A stretch of DNA of 64,000 nt from Pseudomonadota bacterium (lineage in GTDB: Bacteria > Myxococcota_A > Polyangia > Polyangiales > Polyangiaceae). Positions 34,784-43,089 of this stretch are shown piece by piece. Both the position numbers and the translations under genes were made by a program. Location of the stretch: NCBI GenBank assembly GCA_023402175.1, contig JAEXCN010000355.1, positions 19,044-83,043 on the forward strand. Reading direction: 5' to 3'. A model generated the notes under the pieces. The model was not told where the DNA came from. It searched no databases and worked only from the letters and a program-made list of their open reading frames with translations. Position 1 is the stretch's first letter, and each line of letters opens with the position of its first letter.

Positions 34784-37700
34784 TCAATGGTCCTCGACGA
34801 GCGTCGCAACGACAGGTGGTTTGCGCCGCTTCAGGCGCTCGGCGAAGTCATCGAAGATCGAATAGACGACCGGAGTTGCGAGCAGCGTGAGTAGGAGCGA
34901 GAACACCTGCCCGCCCACGACGACTCCTGCAATGCCTCGATTCAGGCCGGCGCCGATGCCGCGCGAGAATACGAGCGGCAGCATGCCCGCGACGAAGGCG
35001 ATGGTCGTCATGAGGATCGGCCGCAGTCGGTCGCGGTTCGCCTCGAGGATCGCCTCGCTGCGCGACTTCCCTTCGGCGCGAAGGTGAATCGTGTAATCGA
35101 CCTGGAGAATGGCATTCTTCTTCACGACGCCGAACAGCACGAGGAGGCCGAGCGCCGAGAACATCGTGAGCTGCTGCCCGAACAAGACGAGCGACAGGAG
35201 CGCGAACGGCACCGTGAGCGGCAGCGCGATCAGGATCGTGATCGGATGGAGCCACGACTCGAACTGGGCGGCGAGGACCAGATACATGAAGACGAACGAC
35301 GCTCCGAACGCGAGCAGGAACGCTCTCACCGTCTTCGCCGACTCGCGCGAGCTGCCCGCGGCACGCGCGGCGTACCCCGGCGGCATGTGCTCGTCGGCGA
35401 CGATCTTCTCGAGCGCAGAAGCGACCTTGCTCTCGCCGACACCGGGCGCGACGTTGGCGGAGATCGTCACGACACGACGCCGGCCCGCCCGCTCGATCTT
35501 CGAAGGTCCCGCGTCGACGTTCGCGTCGACGACGGATGCGAGCTGCACCGTACCGCCGTTGCGCGACGGCACCGTCATCAGGCTGCCGCGCTCGTCGACG
35601 CGATAATCCCGAAGTGCGCGCATGCGGATGTCGTAGTCCTCGCCCGCCTCGGAGAACGCGGACACCTTCATGCCGCCGACGAGGAGCTGCAGCGTCGCCG
35701 CGACATCGTACGGCTCGACGCCGAGCGTCGAGGCCCGATCGCGGTCGATCGCAATCCGCGCTTCCGGCTTGCCGACGACGAGGCTCGAGGTGACGTCGAC
35801 CGCGCCGGGAACGCCGCGCAGCTTCTCGACGACCTGCTGGGAGAACGTCGCGAGCTTGCCGAGATCGGGACCGCTGAGCGTGTACTGGATCGCGCCGCCG
35901 GATCCTCCGAAATCCGAAGCCGCTCCGGCGCTCACCTCGAGCTCGTTCGGCTGGTGCGCGAGGACATCGCGCCTCACGCGTTCGATCAGCTCGACTTGCG
36001 ACGGCTTGCGGTCGTGTGGATCGGATAGGCGGACGTAGATGCTCGCGACGTTCGGGGTCTGATCGGCCGAGTCGCCGATCGTCGTGAGCGTATGCACGAC
36101 GCCGGGGATGGCTCGGATCTCGCGGGCGACGCGGTCTGCGACGACGCGCGTGGCCTCTGCGCTCGTGCCTTCGGGCGCGCGCACGGAGACGTTGAACTGC
36201 GCGTCGTCGTTCTCCGGAAGAAAGCTCCCCGGGACGGCCCGCGCGAGCGGAATCGACGAGGCGAGCGCCGCGATGCAAGCGACGACGACGATCCACCGAC
36301 GCGTCATCACGAACCGAAGGAGCTTCATGTAGCTACGCTCGATCGGGCCATAGACGTGATCGACGACGCGCTCCAGACGACTCTTCTCACCGTGCCCCGT
36401 CGCGCCTGGCTCCTTCAGCCAACGTGCGGCGAGCATCGGCGTCAGCGTGAAGCTCACCACGAGTGAGACCGCGATCGCGCATGCCATCGTCAGACCGAAG
36501 CTCTTGAGGAAGCGCCCGACGACGCCGCTCATGAAGCCGACGGGGACGAAGACCGCGAGCAGCGAGAGCGTCGTCGCGAGCACCGCGAGGCCGATCTCCT
36601 GTGTCGCCTTCACTGCCGCTTCGCGCGGCGACATGTTCTTCTCCGTCACGAAGCGGTGGATGTTCTCGAGCACGACAATCGAATCGTCGATGACGATGCC
36701 TACCGCGAGCGCGAGCGCGAGCAGCGTCATCATGTTCAGCGTGAACCCGAGCAGCTTCATCAGCGCGAATGCGCCGATGATGGAGACGGGAATCGCGATC
36801 GCGGAGATCGCCGTGCTGCGCGCGCTGCCGAGGAACAGGAGAACGACGACCGCCGCGAGCACCGCCCCGAGGACGAGGTGTTCCTGCACCGCATCCACGC
36901 TCGTACGAATCGACTGCGAGTTGTCGCGCACGACCTCGAGCTTCGCGCCTTGCGGAAGGCTGCGCTGCACCTCGGTGAGTCGCTCGCGCACGGTGTCGAC
37001 GACGGCGACGGTGTTCGAGCCGGACTGCTTGCGGACCGAGAGGACGACCGCTCGGCTGCCGTCGTACGTCGCGTACGAGCTTTCGTCCTCGGCGCCGTCC
37101 TCCACGATGGCAACGTCCTCGAGCCGCGTCGGGTGCTCGTCGGACTCGCGCACGACGATGCGGCGCAGCTCGTCGAGGGTCGTGACCTTACCTTCGACTC
37201 GCAGCGTGAGCTGACTCGGGCCGCGCTGCACGACGCCGCCCGGGAGGCTGAAGTTCTGGCGCGTGATCGCTTGCGAGACGGCGGCCGCAGTGAGGTCGTG
37301 TGACTGGAGCTTGACGGGATCGATCCAGACCTTGATCTCGCGCTTCGTCCCGCCGATGACGGTTACCTGGCCGACGCCGTCGATGCTCTCGATCTGACGG
37401 CGGACGGTCTTGTCGGCGAGCTCGGTCAGATCGCGGACCGTCCCCTGCCCGTGCAGGGTGACGTACATGATCGGTGCGGCGTCGGGATCGAAGCGGCTCA
37501 CCACCGGCGGATCGATCCCCTTCGGCAGGTTCGGAACCGCATTGCTGACGCGATCGCGGACTTCTTGCGCGGCGACGTCGCCGTTCTTCTCGAGGACGAA
37601 CGACACCATCACGAGGGAGACACCTTCGCTCGACGTCGATCGCACTTCGTCGACGCCGCCGATCGTGTTGACGGCTGCTTCGATCTTGTCCGAGATCTCG

Positions 37701-37885
37701 GTCTCGACCTCCTCGGGCGCCGCCCCCGGCAGCGTCGTCGTGATGACCACGGCGGGAATGTCGACGTTCGGATACTTGTCGAGCCCGAGGTCGAAGTAGG
37801 CAGCACCGCCGACGACGACGATGACGAGCATGAGCACCCACGTGAAGACGGGGCGCTGGACGCAGATCCTGGCGAGCCACTGCAT
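34784..37885 (-). CDS. RND-family (HAE1/AcrB-type) inner-membrane efflux transporter
   Basis: A 1033-aa proton-driven pump subunit of normal length. Twelve membrane segments in two halves flank two large periplasmic loops. Key elements are the N-terminal helix (VFTWVLMLVIVVVGGAAYFD), the PGAAPEEVE turn at 53-61, and the TM4 proton-relay pair in AVGIVIDDSIVVLENIHRF (Asp400, Asp401), which is typical of the hydrophobe/drug-exporting HAE1 class rather than the heavy-metal HME class. Substrates cannot be predicted. It follows the adaptor gene by 12 nt and precedes the DUF6268 gene. The operon is probably controlled by the response regulator at 43090 through the TGTCCG site at 40839. Confidence 0.95.
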   Translation of the reverse strand: MQWLARICVQRPVFTWVLMLVIVVVGGAAYFDLGLDKYPNVDIPAVVITTTLPGAAPEEVETEISDKIEAAVNTIGGVDEVRSTSSEGVSLVMVSFVLEKNGDVAAQEVRDRVSNAVPNLPKGIDPPVVSRFDPDAAPIMYVTLHGQGTVRDLTELADKTVRRQIESIDGVGQVTVIGGTKREIKVWIDPVKLQSHDLTAAAVSQAITRQNFSLPGGVVQRGPSQLTLRVEGKVTTLDELRRIVVRESDEHPTRLEDVAIVEDGAEDESSYATYDGSRAVVLSVRKQSGSNTVAVVDTVRERLTEVQRSLPQGAKLEVVRDNSQSIRTSVDAVQEHLVLGAVLAAVVVLLFLGSARSTAISAIAIPVSIIGAFALMKLLGFTLNMMTLLALALAVGIVIDDSIVVLENIHRFVTEKNMSPREAAVKATQEIGLAVLATTLSLLAVFVPVGFMSGVVGRFLKSFGLTMACAIAVSLVVSFTLTPMLAARWLKEPGATGHGEKSRLERVVDHVYGPIERSYMKLLRFVMTRRWIVVVACIAALASSIPLARAVPGSFLPENDDAQFNVSVRAPEGTSAEATRVVADRVAREIRAIPGVVHTLTTIGDSADQTPNVASIYVRLSDPHDRKPSQVELIERVRRDVLAHQPNELEVSAGAASDFGGSGGAIQYTLSGPDLGKLATFSQQVVEKLRGVPGAVDVTSSLVVGKPEARIAIDRDRASTLGVEPYDVAATLQLLVGGMKVSAFSEAGEDYDIRMRALRDYRVDERGSLMTVPSRNGGTVQLASVVDANVDAGPSKIERAGRRRVVTISANVAPGVGESKVASALEKIVADEHMPPGYAARAAGSSRESAKTVRAFLLAFGASFVFMYLVLAAQFESWLHPITILIALPLTVPFALLSLVLFGQQLTMFSALGLLVLFGVVKKNAILQVDYTIHLRAEGKSRSEAILEANRDRLRPILMTTIAFVAGMLPLVFSRGIGAGLNRGIAGVVVGGQVFSLLLTLLATPVVYSIFDDFAERLKRRKPPVVATLVEDH

Positions 37886-37897
37886 GACGTTTCTTCC

Positions 37898-38959
37898 TCA
37901 CTCGACGGGTGCGCCGTCGCTCATCTGCGGCGACGGGTTGGTGACGACGAGATCTCCCGCGCGCGCGCCTTCTTCGATCGCGAACGCGTCGCCTGCCTCG
38001 ATGCCGAGCTTCACAAGGTGGAGCTCGAGATGCTTGTCCTTCACGAGGTAGATGCTCTTCTCCTGACCGGTCGCGAGAATGGCGGTCTTCGGTACGACGG
38101 GCGCCTGCCTCTCGCCGACGTGGAGGGCGGCTTCGACGAACATGCCGGGAAGGAGCGCGCCGTCGGCGTTCGGGACGATGGCTTCGACGACGACGTCTCG
38201 CGTCGTCGGTCGGACTTCGCCGCTGAGATACTTCACCGTGCCCGAGAACGTGCGGCCCGGGAGCGCCGCTGCGCTGAACGTCACGAGCGCGCCCTCCTTC
38301 ACGTCGCCGATGCGCCGCTCCGGGATGGTCAGCTTCAGGCGAAGCGGATTGCCCACCACGAGCGTCACGATCTTCGACGACGGCTGGACGTAGTCGCCGA
38401 CGGAGACCATGCGCTCGGTGACGACGCCGGCGAAAGGGGCGCGGATCGTTCCGTCACCGACCGCGATCGCGGCGCTCGATGCCCGCGCCTGGGACACGGC
38501 GACGGACGCGAGCTGTTGCTTGCACGTCGCGGTCTGCTTGTCGTGCTCCTGCTGGGTGATCGCTCCGCGCGCCACGAGCGCATCGAAGCGCTCGCACTCG
38601 GCACGTGCCGCCTCGAGCTGCGTCTGCGCGCTCGCGACGTTGGCTTGTGCCTCCGCTGCGCTCGCGGCCGCCGAGCGTACGTCGAGCTGGGCGATGAGTG
38701 CGCCCTGCGCGACCTTCTGGCCACGCTCGACGAACGTCTTCGTCACGCGTCCGCCCGCGTTCGCGGTGAGCTCGGTGCGGAGCTCGGCGGTAAGCGTTCC
38801 CGTGAGTGGAACGATGCGCGCGACGGGACGCTCGGCGATCGTTTGCGTCGTCGCCTTGACCGGAGCGAGCATCGTCTGCTCGGGGGTCGGCTGAGGCGAG
38901 TGGCACGCGACAAGGGCGAGGCCGACGAAAGTGAAAATACCGACGACGTTGCGGCTCAT
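37898..38959 (-). CDS. RND periplasmic adaptor (membrane fusion protein), lipoprotein
   Basis: A 353-aa MFP (HlyD/AcrA family) with lipobox LVAC (Cys19). Lipoyl half-motifs are GTLTAELRTELTANAGGRVT, VERGQKVAQGALIAQLD and GTIRAPFAGVVTERMVSVGD. Between them lies a coiled-coil hairpin (about 98-165). The beta-barrel and membrane-proximal domains follow (PLRLKLTIPERRIGDVKEGA, GALLPGMFVEAALHVG). It links the RND pump to the TolC-like exit duct. The true start at 38959 overlaps the stop of the TolC gene (ATGA). Confidence 0.95.
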   Translation of the reverse strand: MSRNVVGIFTFVGLALVACHSPQPTPEQTMLAPVKATTQTIAERPVARIVPLTGTLTAELRTELTANAGGRVTKTFVERGQKVAQGALIAQLDVRSAAASAAEAQANVASAQTQLEAARAECERFDALVARGAITQQEHDKQTATCKQQLASVAVSQARASSAAIAVGDGTIRAPFAGVVTERMVSVGDYVQPSSKIVTLVVGNPLRLKLTIPERRIGDVKEGALVTFSAAALPGRTFSGTVKYLSGEVRPTTRDVVVEAIVPNADGALLPGMFVEAALHVGERQAPVVPKTAILATGQEKSIYLVKDKHLELHLVKLGIEAGDAFAIEEGARAGDLVVTNPSPQMSDGAPVE

Positions 38960-40260
38960 CGTGAGCCCTCCTCTTCCGAGATTCGACGCGACGAGAGCCG
39001 GAGCGCCGCCCGTGCGTACTGGAGATCGAAGTCCGCCTGCGCCTGCGCGACGGCGGCACTGAAGAAGTCGCGCTGCGCCTGCACGACCTCGATTTGCGTT
39101 GCGACCCCGCTCGCATACCGATCGCGCGCGAGCTCCTGCGCGAGCGTCGCCGACTTCACCTGGGCGCGCGCGGCGCGAGCCTTCTCGATGCCGACACGGA
39201 CCTGTTGCCAGGACTGATAGATCGCGTCTTCCGCGGAGCGCCGCGCCTTGTCTTCGCGTGCGCGCGCGGCCCCCACGGCGGCGGTCTGAGCGGCGACATT
39301 CGGTGCGAGACCGAAATCGAGCTTCCACGTGACGACGCCCTGCACCGTGTAGATCGAATGGCGACCGGTGAAACCGCCGGCGTTTGTCAGATGCTCCTGC
39401 CCTTGCGCAGAGAGGGTCGGAAGCCACGCCGCGCGCGCTGCCGATCGCGACCGCTCCGCGGCTTCCGTGGCGAGCGTCGCGGGACGAACGCTGACGAGGT
39501 CGTCACTCGGACGACCGAGCCAGGCCGAGAGCGGCGGCTCCTCGTGCAGATCGTCCTCGCGATAGTCTTCGCGTGTAGCGGGCTCCGGTGTGAGGCGCGA
39601 CAACGACTCGAGGACGCGCCGCGCCTGGACGACGCCTTGATCGGCCTCCGCCACGTCGCGCTGGGCTCGCGCGAGATCCGCAACCGCGCGCTGCACGTCG
39701 AGCTCGCTTGCCGTCCCGAGCGCCCGGCGATCTTGGACGAGCTTCATGTTGCCGTCGGCGAAACGCACGCTCTCCTTCGCAGAAGAGAGAACCGCCTCAT
39801 TTCCGAGCAGCTGGTAGTAGGCCTGGGCCGTCGACGATTCGACGGACACCTCCGTGCTCGCGCGTGACGCTTCGGCAGCAGCGAGATTCGCGGTAGCGGC
39901 GCGCCTCTGCTCCCACGCCCCGACGTTGATGATCGGCACCGCGACGGTCAGGTTCGCGTCGAGACCGTTCAACGGCGTGAGCGTCGCGCGCTGGCCGTTC
40001 GGGGCCGAGAAGGCCGCCTCGTATTGGTTCCGCGTGTAGATGCCTTGAGCGGTGAACGACGGCAGTAATGCCGCCGTCGCGACGTCACGTTGTGCGTCTC
40101 GTTGCTCGCGGAGCGCCTGCGCTTCGCGATTGTCTGGATTGTTCCTCTTCGAGCTCTCCACGAACGTCGCGAGAGGCTGCAGCGCATACGCGCGGCACGG
40201 CACCATCGTGCCGAGCAACGCCGCTGCCGTGACGATCCACGATCGACCTCGCCGTCTCAT
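38956..40260 (-). CDS. TolC-family outer-membrane efflux protein
   Basis: A 434-aa outer-membrane factor with signal peptide (IVTAAALLGTMVPCRAYA). Two structural repeats each contain long alpha-helical hairpins (REQRDAQRDVATAALLPSFT; AERSRSAARAAWLPTLSAQG) and the closing helices SGVATQIEVVQAQRDFFSAA and AALRLSSRRISEE. Length and repeat pattern are normal for the exit duct of a tripartite pump. ATG 40260 has GAGGAGGA ten nt upstream. An in-frame ATG at 40284 overlaps the preceding stop and would add MNEEEKKR, so either could be used. Confidence 0.94.
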   Translation of the reverse strand: MRRRGRSWIVTAAALLGTMVPCRAYALQPLATFVESSKRNNPDNREAQALREQRDAQRDVATAALLPSFTAQGIYTRNQYEAAFSAPNGQRATLTPLNGLDANLTVAVPIINVGAWEQRRAATANLAAAEASRASTEVSVESSTAQAYYQLLGNEAVLSSAKESVRFADGNMKLVQDRRALGTASELDVQRAVADLARAQRDVAEADQGVVQARRVLESLSRLTPEPATREDYREDDLHEEPPLSAWLGRPSDDLVSVRPATLATEAAERSRSAARAAWLPTLSAQGQEHLTNAGGFTGRHSIYTVQGVVTWKLDFGLAPNVAAQTAAVGAARAREDKARRSAEDAIYQSWQQVRVGIEKARAARAQVKSATLAQELARDRYASGVATQIEVVQAQRDFFSAAVAQAQADFDLQYARAALRLSSRRISEEEGSR

Positions 40261-40280
40261 TCTCTTCTTCTCCTCCTCAT

Positions 40281-40802
40281 TCATCGCGCGCAGAAGACGT
40301 TCTCGATGACGCCGTCGGGTCCGATGACGAACGTGCGCGGCCCAGATCGGTCGTAAGGCGGGAACCAGCCGTACGCGGCCGCGACGGTGCCGTCCGTGTC
40401 GGCAAGCACGGCGAGACGCGCGCCCCCGCGGACCTTGTCGAGCGCGGTCACGCCTCGACGCGCGACGAGCACGACGAACACCCCAATGGCGCCCGCCTCC
40501 GGCCACGCGTCTCGGAGCTTCGCGTCCACGAGCGCCGCTGAGGGTTCGACATCGGACGTGTGGAGATGCAAGAGGACGGGCCGGCTCCGGAGCGACGACA
40601 GATCGAAGCGATCTCCGGCGGCGGTGATACCGACGAAGTTCGGCGCGAGCTCGCCCGGACGGAGCCGCGCAAGCGGCGGCTCGCATGCTTCCACGGGCGC
40701 CTCGCGCGCGGGACGTTCTGCCGTGCGACCGCACGCGACGATGCCGAAGGCGCATAGGAACATCGCGGAGACCTTCGCAGCGACCTCCCTTGCAGCATCC
40801 AT
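40281..40802 (-). CDS. Redoxin/AhpC-fold lipoprotein lacking catalytic cysteine (first gene of efflux operon)
   Basis: A 173-aa predicted lipoprotein (lipobox IVAC). The mature part has the thioredoxin/peroxiredoxin fold: APNFVGITAAGDRFDLSSLR, PVLLHLHTSDVEPSAALVDA, VFVVLVARRGVTALDKVRG, RLAVLADTDGTVAAAYGWFP and PRTFVIGPDGVI. Where peroxiredoxins have a peroxidatic Cys and thioredoxins have CxxC, this protein has HTSDVEPS, so redox catalysis is unlikely. It may be a binding or sensing derivative. An internal ATG (40763) with GAAGG upstream is a possible start that gives a shorter signal peptide. The 33-bp TGTCCG site lies 37 nt upstream. Confidence 0.8.
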   Translation of the reverse strand: MDAAREVAAKVSAMFLCAFGIVACGRTAERPAREAPVEACEPPLARLRPGELAPNFVGITAAGDRFDLSSLRSRPVLLHLHTSDVEPSAALVDAKLRDAWPEAGAIGVFVVLVARRGVTALDKVRGGARLAVLADTDGTVAAAYGWFPPYDRSGPRTFVIGPDGVIENVFCAR

Positions 40803-40838
40803 TGGACGGTCAGCATGCGCCGCTCGAGTCTCACGGCG

Positions 40839-40871
40839 TTGACGCGAATATGTCCGAATGTGTCCGGCGCC
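40839..40871 (-). promoter_or_regulatory. TGTCCG direct-repeat site upstream of efflux operon
   Basis: A 33-bp sequence matching the one at 43008-43040 in 31 of 33 positions, in the same orientation relative to the downstream minus-strand operon. On the plus strand it begins TTGACGC. It contains TGTCCG at 40851-40856 and again at 40861-40866, start-to-start 10 bp, the tandem spacing recognised by OmpR/PhoB-type regulators. It is most simply a binding site of the response regulator encoded at 43090. Confidence 0.72.
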
Positions 40872-40886
40872 ATTCGCCCGGAAGAG

Positions 40887-42329
40887 CTAGGCGTTCACAC
40901 TCCGAGCAAGCGTTTCGGCGAGCGCGCGCGCACACGACGGCCGATCGGCAGGCCGTTTCGAGAGGCACGCGAGCACGATGCGCTCGAGCTCGTCGGGGAC
41001 GTCTGCATGGGCGGTTGGCGGGATGGGTGCGAGATAGAGATGCTGGCGCAGCAGGTCGATCAGCGAGTCCGCGACGAATGGCGGCTTGGCGGTGAGAAGG
41101 AAGTAAGCGAGGCACCCCACGGAATAGAGGTCGCTCGCCGGTCCGACGTCGGCGGCGGCTTCGATCATCTCCGGACTGCAGTACTCCGGCGTCCCGAGCA
41201 CCACGTTCGAGTGCGTGAGATCGCGCTCGGTCGCACGGACATCGCGGACCAGGCCGAAATCGAGCACCTTCACGACGTCGGTGACGCCGCCGCGGCGGCA
41301 GAGCATGACGTTCGCCGGCTTGATGTCGCGATGTACGAGGCCGAGCTCGTGCGCCTCGGCGAGTGACGCACAGACCTGCGTGAGGATGTGCACGACGCGA
41401 CGGGGAAGCTGCGGGCCATGCTCGCGCACGAGGCGCTCGAGGTCGACGCCGTCGACGAGCTCCATCGCGTAATACAGGGATCCGTCAGACGTTCGTCCGT
41501 AGTCGTAGACGGTAATCGTATTCGGATGCGAGAGCCTGCTCGTCTGCATCACCTCGCGTTCGAACCGCTCGAGCGCCCGCGGATCGTGGGCCGTCGCCGC
41601 GAACAGCTTCACCGCGGCCGCGCGCCGGAGCGCCCGATGCTCCGCGCGGTAGACGACGCCCATCCCGCCAACTCCGAGCTCCTCGTGGAGATCGTACGGT
41701 CCGAGGGTCCGAGCGTTCGTCGCCTGGACGGCGTAGACGACGTGCGAGCCGTATGCGGAGATCGCGACCGTCGCGAGGGCCCAGACAGCATTCTGAGCGA
41801 CGACGAGCGTGACGACCGCGGCGTCGTCGCGGGCGATTCTACCGCCGACGATGAGCGCCGCGATCACCGCGGGAACGAATGCGACCGCTGCGAGTACCGC
41901 AGTACGCCTCGACGTCGATGGCACGAGGAGCGCGCGGAGAAGAGACAGCATCGTCGCAACGAGCGCGACGACGAGATCACCGCGGGCCACCGGGAATGGC
42001 AGCGAAACGACGGTCGCGACGCCATGAACGACGGGCAACGCCATGAGCGCGGTCTCGACCCCGGCCGCCCATCCCTCACGCAATGAACCTCTCCCGAGCG
42101 AGGCGACCCCCATCAAGGCGATCGGCGTGGCGAGCCCGACAAGGCCGAGCGGCGATGCCGCGCGTTCGATCCATCTTCCCGACGGCAGGACCGCGATGAA
42201 CGTGACGATTGTGAAAAGCAGCCCGAGCGCTCCGAACCACACGCCGACGATCGTGGCGAAGCGGGCCATCCCGCGCTGACGTGCTTCGCGCGCATCGTCC
42301 GCGGCCGACCAGCCATTCGCGGCGGGCAT
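40887..42329 (-). CDS. Ser/Thr protein kinase with N-terminal membrane domain
   Basis: A 480-aa kinase. Residues 25-200 contain about six hydrophobic helices; the catalytic domain begins at 209. Motifs: P-loop GVGGMG (219-224), AVK Lys241, HRDIKPAN (333-340, catalytic Asp335), DFG (357-359) and GTPEYCSPE (379-387). It should be active. In most bacterial Hanks kinases the kinase domain precedes a single membrane helix; here the multi-pass domain comes first and the kinase ends the protein. It follows the PAS gene with a 1-nt TGATG overlap, so the PAS protein is likely its partner or sensor. Confidence 0.93.
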   Translation of the reverse strand: MPAANGWSAADDAREARQRGMARFATIVGVWFGALGLLFTIVTFIAVLPSGRWIERAASPLGLVGLATPIALMGVASLGRGSLREGWAAGVETALMALPVVHGVATVVSLPFPVARGDLVVALVATMLSLLRALLVPSTSRRTAVLAAVAFVPAVIAALIVGGRIARDDAAVVTLVVAQNAVWALATVAISAYGSHVVYAVQATNARTLGPYDLHEELGVGGMGVVYRAEHRALRRAAAVKLFAATAHDPRALERFEREVMQTSRLSHPNTITVYDYGRTSDGSLYYAMELVDGVDLERLVREHGPQLPRRVVHILTQVCASLAEAHELGLVHRDIKPANVMLCRRGGVTDVVKVLDFGLVRDVRATERDLTHSNVVLGTPEYCSPEMIEAAADVGPASDLYSVGCLAYFLLTAKPPFVADSLIDLLRQHLYLAPIPPTAHADVPDELERIVLACLSKRPADRPSCARALAETLARSVNA

Positions 42330-42949
42330 CAGGGCTGGCTCGGACCGGACTCGTACGAGACGACGACACCGCCGACGATCAAACCGAACGAATCCCGGAT
42401 CGGCCCGCTTCGCAGCTCGCAGTCGTCGCAGCCAGGCTCCCGGCAGACTTCTCCGTCAATCGCGCGCTGGCAGAGCGGGTGCGGATCACTCGCAAGGGTT
42501 CCGCAGGCCGCGACGACCCGAAGGTCGCGATCGAAGACCATGGCGCCGGCGCTGCCGTCGGCACGCGCGGCGGCGAGGAAGTTGACGGCGGCGCGGCGCA
42601 GCGTCGCGCGCGACCGCGTCATCGACGGGCGCTGTACCGCGAGGACCGCGATGACGGCGCCAACGCTGCTTCGCACCGGATGAAGGGTAGCGTCGAGCTC
42701 GACCACGCCAGCTCGTCCGTGAACGTCCATCGTGAACGGCGTCCTGGAGATGGTCTCCCCGAGGAGCACCCGGTCGAACGGCACGAGATCGCGTTCCGCA
42801 TGACCTTCCACGTGCTTGGCGTCCGCGAAGTGCGCCGCGCGTTGGTTGTAGAGCACGACCTCACCGGAGGTATCGAGCACGACCGCAGCTTCCGCCGTCT
42901 CCTCGACCAAGCGGGAGAGTGACGCGTAACTCGATGCCACATAAACCAT
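42329..42949 (-). CDS. PAS-domain protein with C-terminal cysteine cluster
   Basis: A 206-aa soluble protein. A PAS fold covers about 8-110 (LSRLVEETAEAAVVLDTSGE, VVLYNQRAAHFADAKHVEG, DVHGRAGVVELDATLHPVRS). The second half (AAVNFLAAARADGSAGAMVF, DRDLRVVAACGTLA) leads to five cysteines at 149, 160, 169, 174 and 177, including CREPGCDDC. Such spacing could bind zinc or an Fe-S cluster or form redox-sensitive disulfides. There is no kinase or HTH domain. It is coupled to the membrane Ser/Thr kinase downstream and has a TGTCCG site 60 nt upstream. Confidence 0.82.
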   Translation of the reverse strand: MVYVASSYASLSRLVEETAEAAVVLDTSGEVVLYNQRAAHFADAKHVEGHAERDLVPFDRVLLGETISRTPFTMDVHGRAGVVELDATLHPVRSSVGAVIAVLAVQRPSMTRSRATLRRAAVNFLAAARADGSAGAMVFDRDLRVVAACGTLASDPHPLCQRAIDGEVCREPGCDDCELRSGPIRDSFGLIVGGVVVSYESGPSQP

Positions 42950-42956
42950 GCGGGAG

Positions 42957-42963
42957 ACCTCCT
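42957..42963 (-). promoter_or_regulatory. Ribosome binding site AGGAGGT deciding the PAS-gene start
   Basis: A near-consensus AGGAGGT, 7 nt before ATG 42949 on the minus strand. It is the strongest Shine-Dalgarno seen in this window and rules out the upstream in-frame ATG at 43096, which would read through the 33-bp regulatory site. Confidence 0.8.
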
Positions 42964-43007
42964 GTCGAGATGTCCTCCCAAGCATGAGCCACGTCGGTAT
43001 CGGTCCC

Positions 43008-43040
43008 TTGACGCCAACATGTCCGAATGTGTCCGGCGCC
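43008..43040 (-). promoter_or_regulatory. TGTCCG direct-repeat site between PAS-kinase operon and response-regulator gene
   Basis: Second copy of the 33-bp element. TGTCCG occurs at 43020-43025 and 43030-43035 (10-bp period), flanked by TTGACGCC on the left and GGCGCC on the right. It lies 59 nt upstream of the PAS start (minus) and 50 nt upstream of the response-regulator start (plus), so it could control both, including autoregulation. Confidence 0.74.
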
Positions 43041-43089
43041 CTTCGGGTCGCAAGAAGCGTTAGAAAAGGAGCATTCCGAGGGGCCACGA

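Noticed and set aside
37451..39217. 588-codon plus-strand frame antisense to the RND and adaptor genes
   Set aside because: The opposite strand encodes clearly conserved RND and MFP motifs over the same stretch; this frame has none.
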